Position numbers and translations under genes: made by a program | From: Lepiota brunneoincarnata | Taxonomy: Eukaryota; Basidiomycota; Agaricomycetes; Agaricales; Agaricaceae | Length of the DNA stretch: 64,000 nt | Assembly (NCBI GenBank): GCA_023014365.1 | Contig: JAEBUN010000002.1 | Location: 1,240,001-1,304,000, forward strand | Direction: 5' to 3' | Part shown: one piece after another, positions 61,657 to 64,000 of the stretch | How positions within the stretch are numbered: the stretch's first letter is position 1 | Layout: every line of letters starts with the position of its first letter | The notes under the pieces: generated by a model | Told to the model about the DNA's origin: nothing | What the model saw: the letters and a program-made list of their open reading frames with translations, nothing else | Databases searched by the model: none

Positions 61657-61773
61657 TCTTCAAACCAGCCGACAGTAATTAGGGAGAGATGTGACAACAC
61701 TGATTGTCCTCGTGATCGTGACAAAACGCGAAGTACTTGCCACAGCGCAAAGCAATGTGTGGTCAACATTGCA

Positions 61774-64000
61774 ATGCCTCCCAAGCGCAAAGCCCAAGAT
61801 TTTACAGAAGATTCTCCTTCAAAACGCGGTGCAAGCTTTCTGGCCATACGAACGCGGTCTACAAAAGAGATTACGCCGGTCGACATGCCAACTACCCCTT
61901 CAAAGGTGCGAAGGACCTACGGAAAGCAATCTGGAAAGGCCCCGACAGAATCTCCGGAGGCTGACACTGCGACTCCTGTTTCAATAAAGCCATGCGCAGA
62001 TCGTCTAAGCTGCGATCCTGGACCGGAACCTGATGTTACTACTCTCTCAACATCTCCTAGCTCACGCAAGCACAAACGACAGACCAATACACAGGAAACC
62101 CCCTCAAGGCGTCAATCAAAGCGGCCCAAGGTCGAGCAAGGGAGCGGGTCAGCTTCTCTCGAACCCCACCGCCGAGTCAAACAGGCGCGCCGAGCGAAAC
62201 TAATCGTCGAAATATCCTCCGTCTACCCGAACACATCAACTAGTATCACCGCCACCCTCACACCAGCCTTCTCCACTGGCTGGGGAATCCCCCAGTATCC
62301 CTACAACCCCCAAGAAGAAAAGAAACCCATGCAGCTCCCCACCAGCATCTACGGGCCAAACCCTCCTCTCTTCCAAACAACTTCCACCGCAGTTCCGCCC
62401 TTGCCTAAACGCACAGAAGAAAGCCATCCTCCAAATATTGTACAAGTCCCAAGAATTATTCGCTGACGACGAAGAGAGTGCAGACAAATCGACCAAGAAG
62501 CAAATACAGGATCTACTGAATGGCACGGTTGCACGTGCGGAGGGGAATAGCTGCCTCCTGCTCGGGCCCCGTGGATCCGGAAAGTCGAGGGTGCGTGAAT
62601 TAGCTTTCGTATTAGCAAATTTTCATCAATCGCATTACCCCCAGATTCTTGACCAATGTCTAAAATCCCTTCCAGGGCAGCCGATAATCATTCGCCTGTC
62701 TGGCTGGATACATCACACTGACCGCCTTGCGATGCGTGAGATAGCATACCAGCTTGGGCAACAAACCGGGAAATCCTTTTTACAAACCGAGGAGGATGAG
62801 GAAGATGACTTAATCGAACATGATGATCCTTTCTTAGACCATTCGGAAATTGGCACACTTGAAACAGGACTGGCACTGCCTCCACCCTCCCACCTCCCAG
62901 CCTTGATATCCGTGATACCCACTCTTTCTCGTCCTACCATCGTCATATTAGATGCATTCGATCTGTTCGCTCTCCATCCCCGACAAGCACTTCTGTACTG
63001 TCTCCTTGACACCGTACAAAGTTGCCGAACAAGCATGGGGAATAAAGGACTTGCAGTAATCGGCCTAACTGCACGAATCGATACAATCAATCTATTAGAG
63101 AAGCGAGTGAAAAGTCGCTTCTCAGGAAGAGTAATTCGCACAGCTGGGGTGCCGACAACAAAAGACTGGCTCCTTTTGACCAAGAAAGTCCTATCTACCG
63201 ACATTTCTCCCATGGTTACAGATATAGGTGCTGAGAGAGAGTGGAGTGGGGCTTGGAAAAAATGGGTGTCGGACCTTCTGGATGACAAGAGCGTGGCTGA
63301 AATGATTAAAGAGACTGTTGGACTCGTCAAAGATCCCAAGCTCCTGTTCCGGATTTTGGTGAGCTAGTCCTTGCAAAGTCTGGCAAACCAATAGCTCAGA
63401 ACTGGGTAATGCCTTAGGCACATGCGATCACTCGACTTTCATCATTCTCGCCCTTCCTATCTTCCTCTTCACTTTCACAAGCGATTTTATCACAACGTTC
63501 AAGACCCCTTTTGCATGATTACTTAGGTTGGTAGTCTTCCATCTCCTGCTTGGATTCAACTCACATGGCACGCGGGCTGCCTAGATATCCCATACCCTTC
63601 ATTATGCCTTCTTATTTCCTCAATCCACATACTTACTTCAGGGCATGAATTCTTCACTTTCGAGATGCTCTTCTCCACTTTCCGTAGCCAATTGCGTGCA
63701 TCAGTAGCTGCACCTGTTCAAGTCAACGGAGGTAGCATTGGCATGGTTCGGTGTAGCAAAGCTATTCTGCTGAGTGTGAGTTCCCACGAAGTATCTACCT
63801 ATATGATTCTAAGCCCGGTTCCGATTACAGGCTTTTGAGCACCTGATCGCGTGTCACATCTTCGTCCCTGCGACAGCCTTTTCAAACACATTGGCGAAAG
63901 AATTCTTTCATTACCGGACGACTCTGGGAAGAGAAGAAGTGAAGAAGATCATAGGAAAGACGGGACAAGTCAGTCTCAAGAAATGGTTGGGCAAAGCGGA
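61774..64000 (+). CDS. ORC4: Origin recognition complex subunit 4 (partial, runs off window)
   Basis: ORC subunit that helps mark replication origins. Starts MPPKRKAQDFTEDSPSKRGA with a long basic Ser/Pro-rich N-terminal tail. An intron at about 62218-62263 joins EISSPSPLAGESPSIPT to CLNAQKKAILQILYKSQELF. The AAA+ domain has Walker A LLLGPRGSGKSRVRELAFVL and Walker B TIVILDAFDLFALHPRQALL, then VIGLTARIDTINLLEKRVKS and RFSGRVIRTA (the ORC4 Arg-finger region). Later exons give AHAITRLSSFSPFLSSSSLS, DIPYPSLCLLISSIHILTSG, HEFFTFEMLFSTFRSQLRAS and VAAPVQVNGGSIGMVRCSKA. The gene continues past 64000. The Walker B glutamate is Ala (62954-62956). Confidence 0.9.

Noticed and set aside
61627..61773. 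Longer ORC4 N-terminus starting at 61627
   Set aside because: This stretch overlaps the MED20 start codon on the other strand and is rich in unlikely Cys/His; the MPPKRKAQDF start at 61774 fits a nuclear protein better.

Overview
The window is nuclear DNA of a filamentous fungus, almost certainly an Agaricomycete basidiomycete. Genes are dense on both strands and most are cut by many short introns (about 45-70 nt). Several families point the same way: a QDE-1-type RNA-dependent RNA polymerase, a GRR1-like F-box protein, a VTC1 polyphosphate polymerase subunit, a Kre9-like GPI protein and two alpha-tubulins. I could not assign a genus. Exons were rebuilt by hand from splice sites, reading frame and family conservation. 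Complete models for the RdRP, NAA10, LSM3, U1-C, a CsbD-like small protein, a coiled-coil protein and a 155-residue unknown all close in frame.

Layout, left to right. 1-6.1 kb: RdRP (+), DUF676-type lipase (+). 6.1-11.8 kb: NAA10 (-), PAF acetylhydrolase (-), GRR1-like F-box/LRR protein (-). 12-17 kb: small unknown (+), the divergent pair LSM3 (-)/U1-C (+), VTC1 (+), SWC4/DMAP1 (-). 17.1-22.5 kb: AAA ATPase (+), glutaminyl-tRNA synthetase (+). 22.7-31.9 kb: alpha-tubulin 1 (-), a 2.4 kb gap with unresolved minus-strand fragments, CPSF2 (+), alpha-tubulin 2 (+). 32-39.3 kb: HAD phosphatase (-), exocyst Sec15 (+), Arf1 (-), a dual-specificity-type pseudophosphatase (-). 40-46 kb: small CsbD-like protein (+), lysine-rich nuclear protein (-), Gemin2 (+), GNAT acyltransferase (-). 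46-55 kb: Kre9-like GPI protein (+), CHR chromate-type transporter (-), QPRTase (+) converging on an ACMSD-family decarboxylase (-), coiled-coil protein (+), unknown (+), Ser/Thr-rich single-pass membrane protein (+). 56.5-64 kb: two low-complexity proteins (-), mitochondrial PDK/BCKDK-type kinase (-), Mediator MED20 (-), ORC4 (+, runs off the right edge).

The theme that stands out is RNA processing. RdRP (RNA silencing), LSM3 (U6 snRNP), U1-C (U1 snRNP), Gemin2 (snRNP assembly), CPSF2 (3'-end processing) and GlnRS all lie within 43 kb. Many promoters are shared between divergent genes (LSM3/U1-C 132 bp, Gemin2/lysine-rich protein 141 bp, ORC4/MED20 117 bp). I found no mobile element, CRISPR array, tRNA or rRNA. 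No single cassette looks like a new multi-gene system. The most unusual signals are at gene level: GC-AG introns (one inside the U1-C gene itself), 11-nt microexons in RdRP and Arf1, a phosphatase whose catalytic Cys is Ser and whose frame holds an upstream amber codon, an ORC4 lacking the Walker B glutamate, and a tail-to-tail pair of the two enzymes at the kynurenine/NAD branch point.
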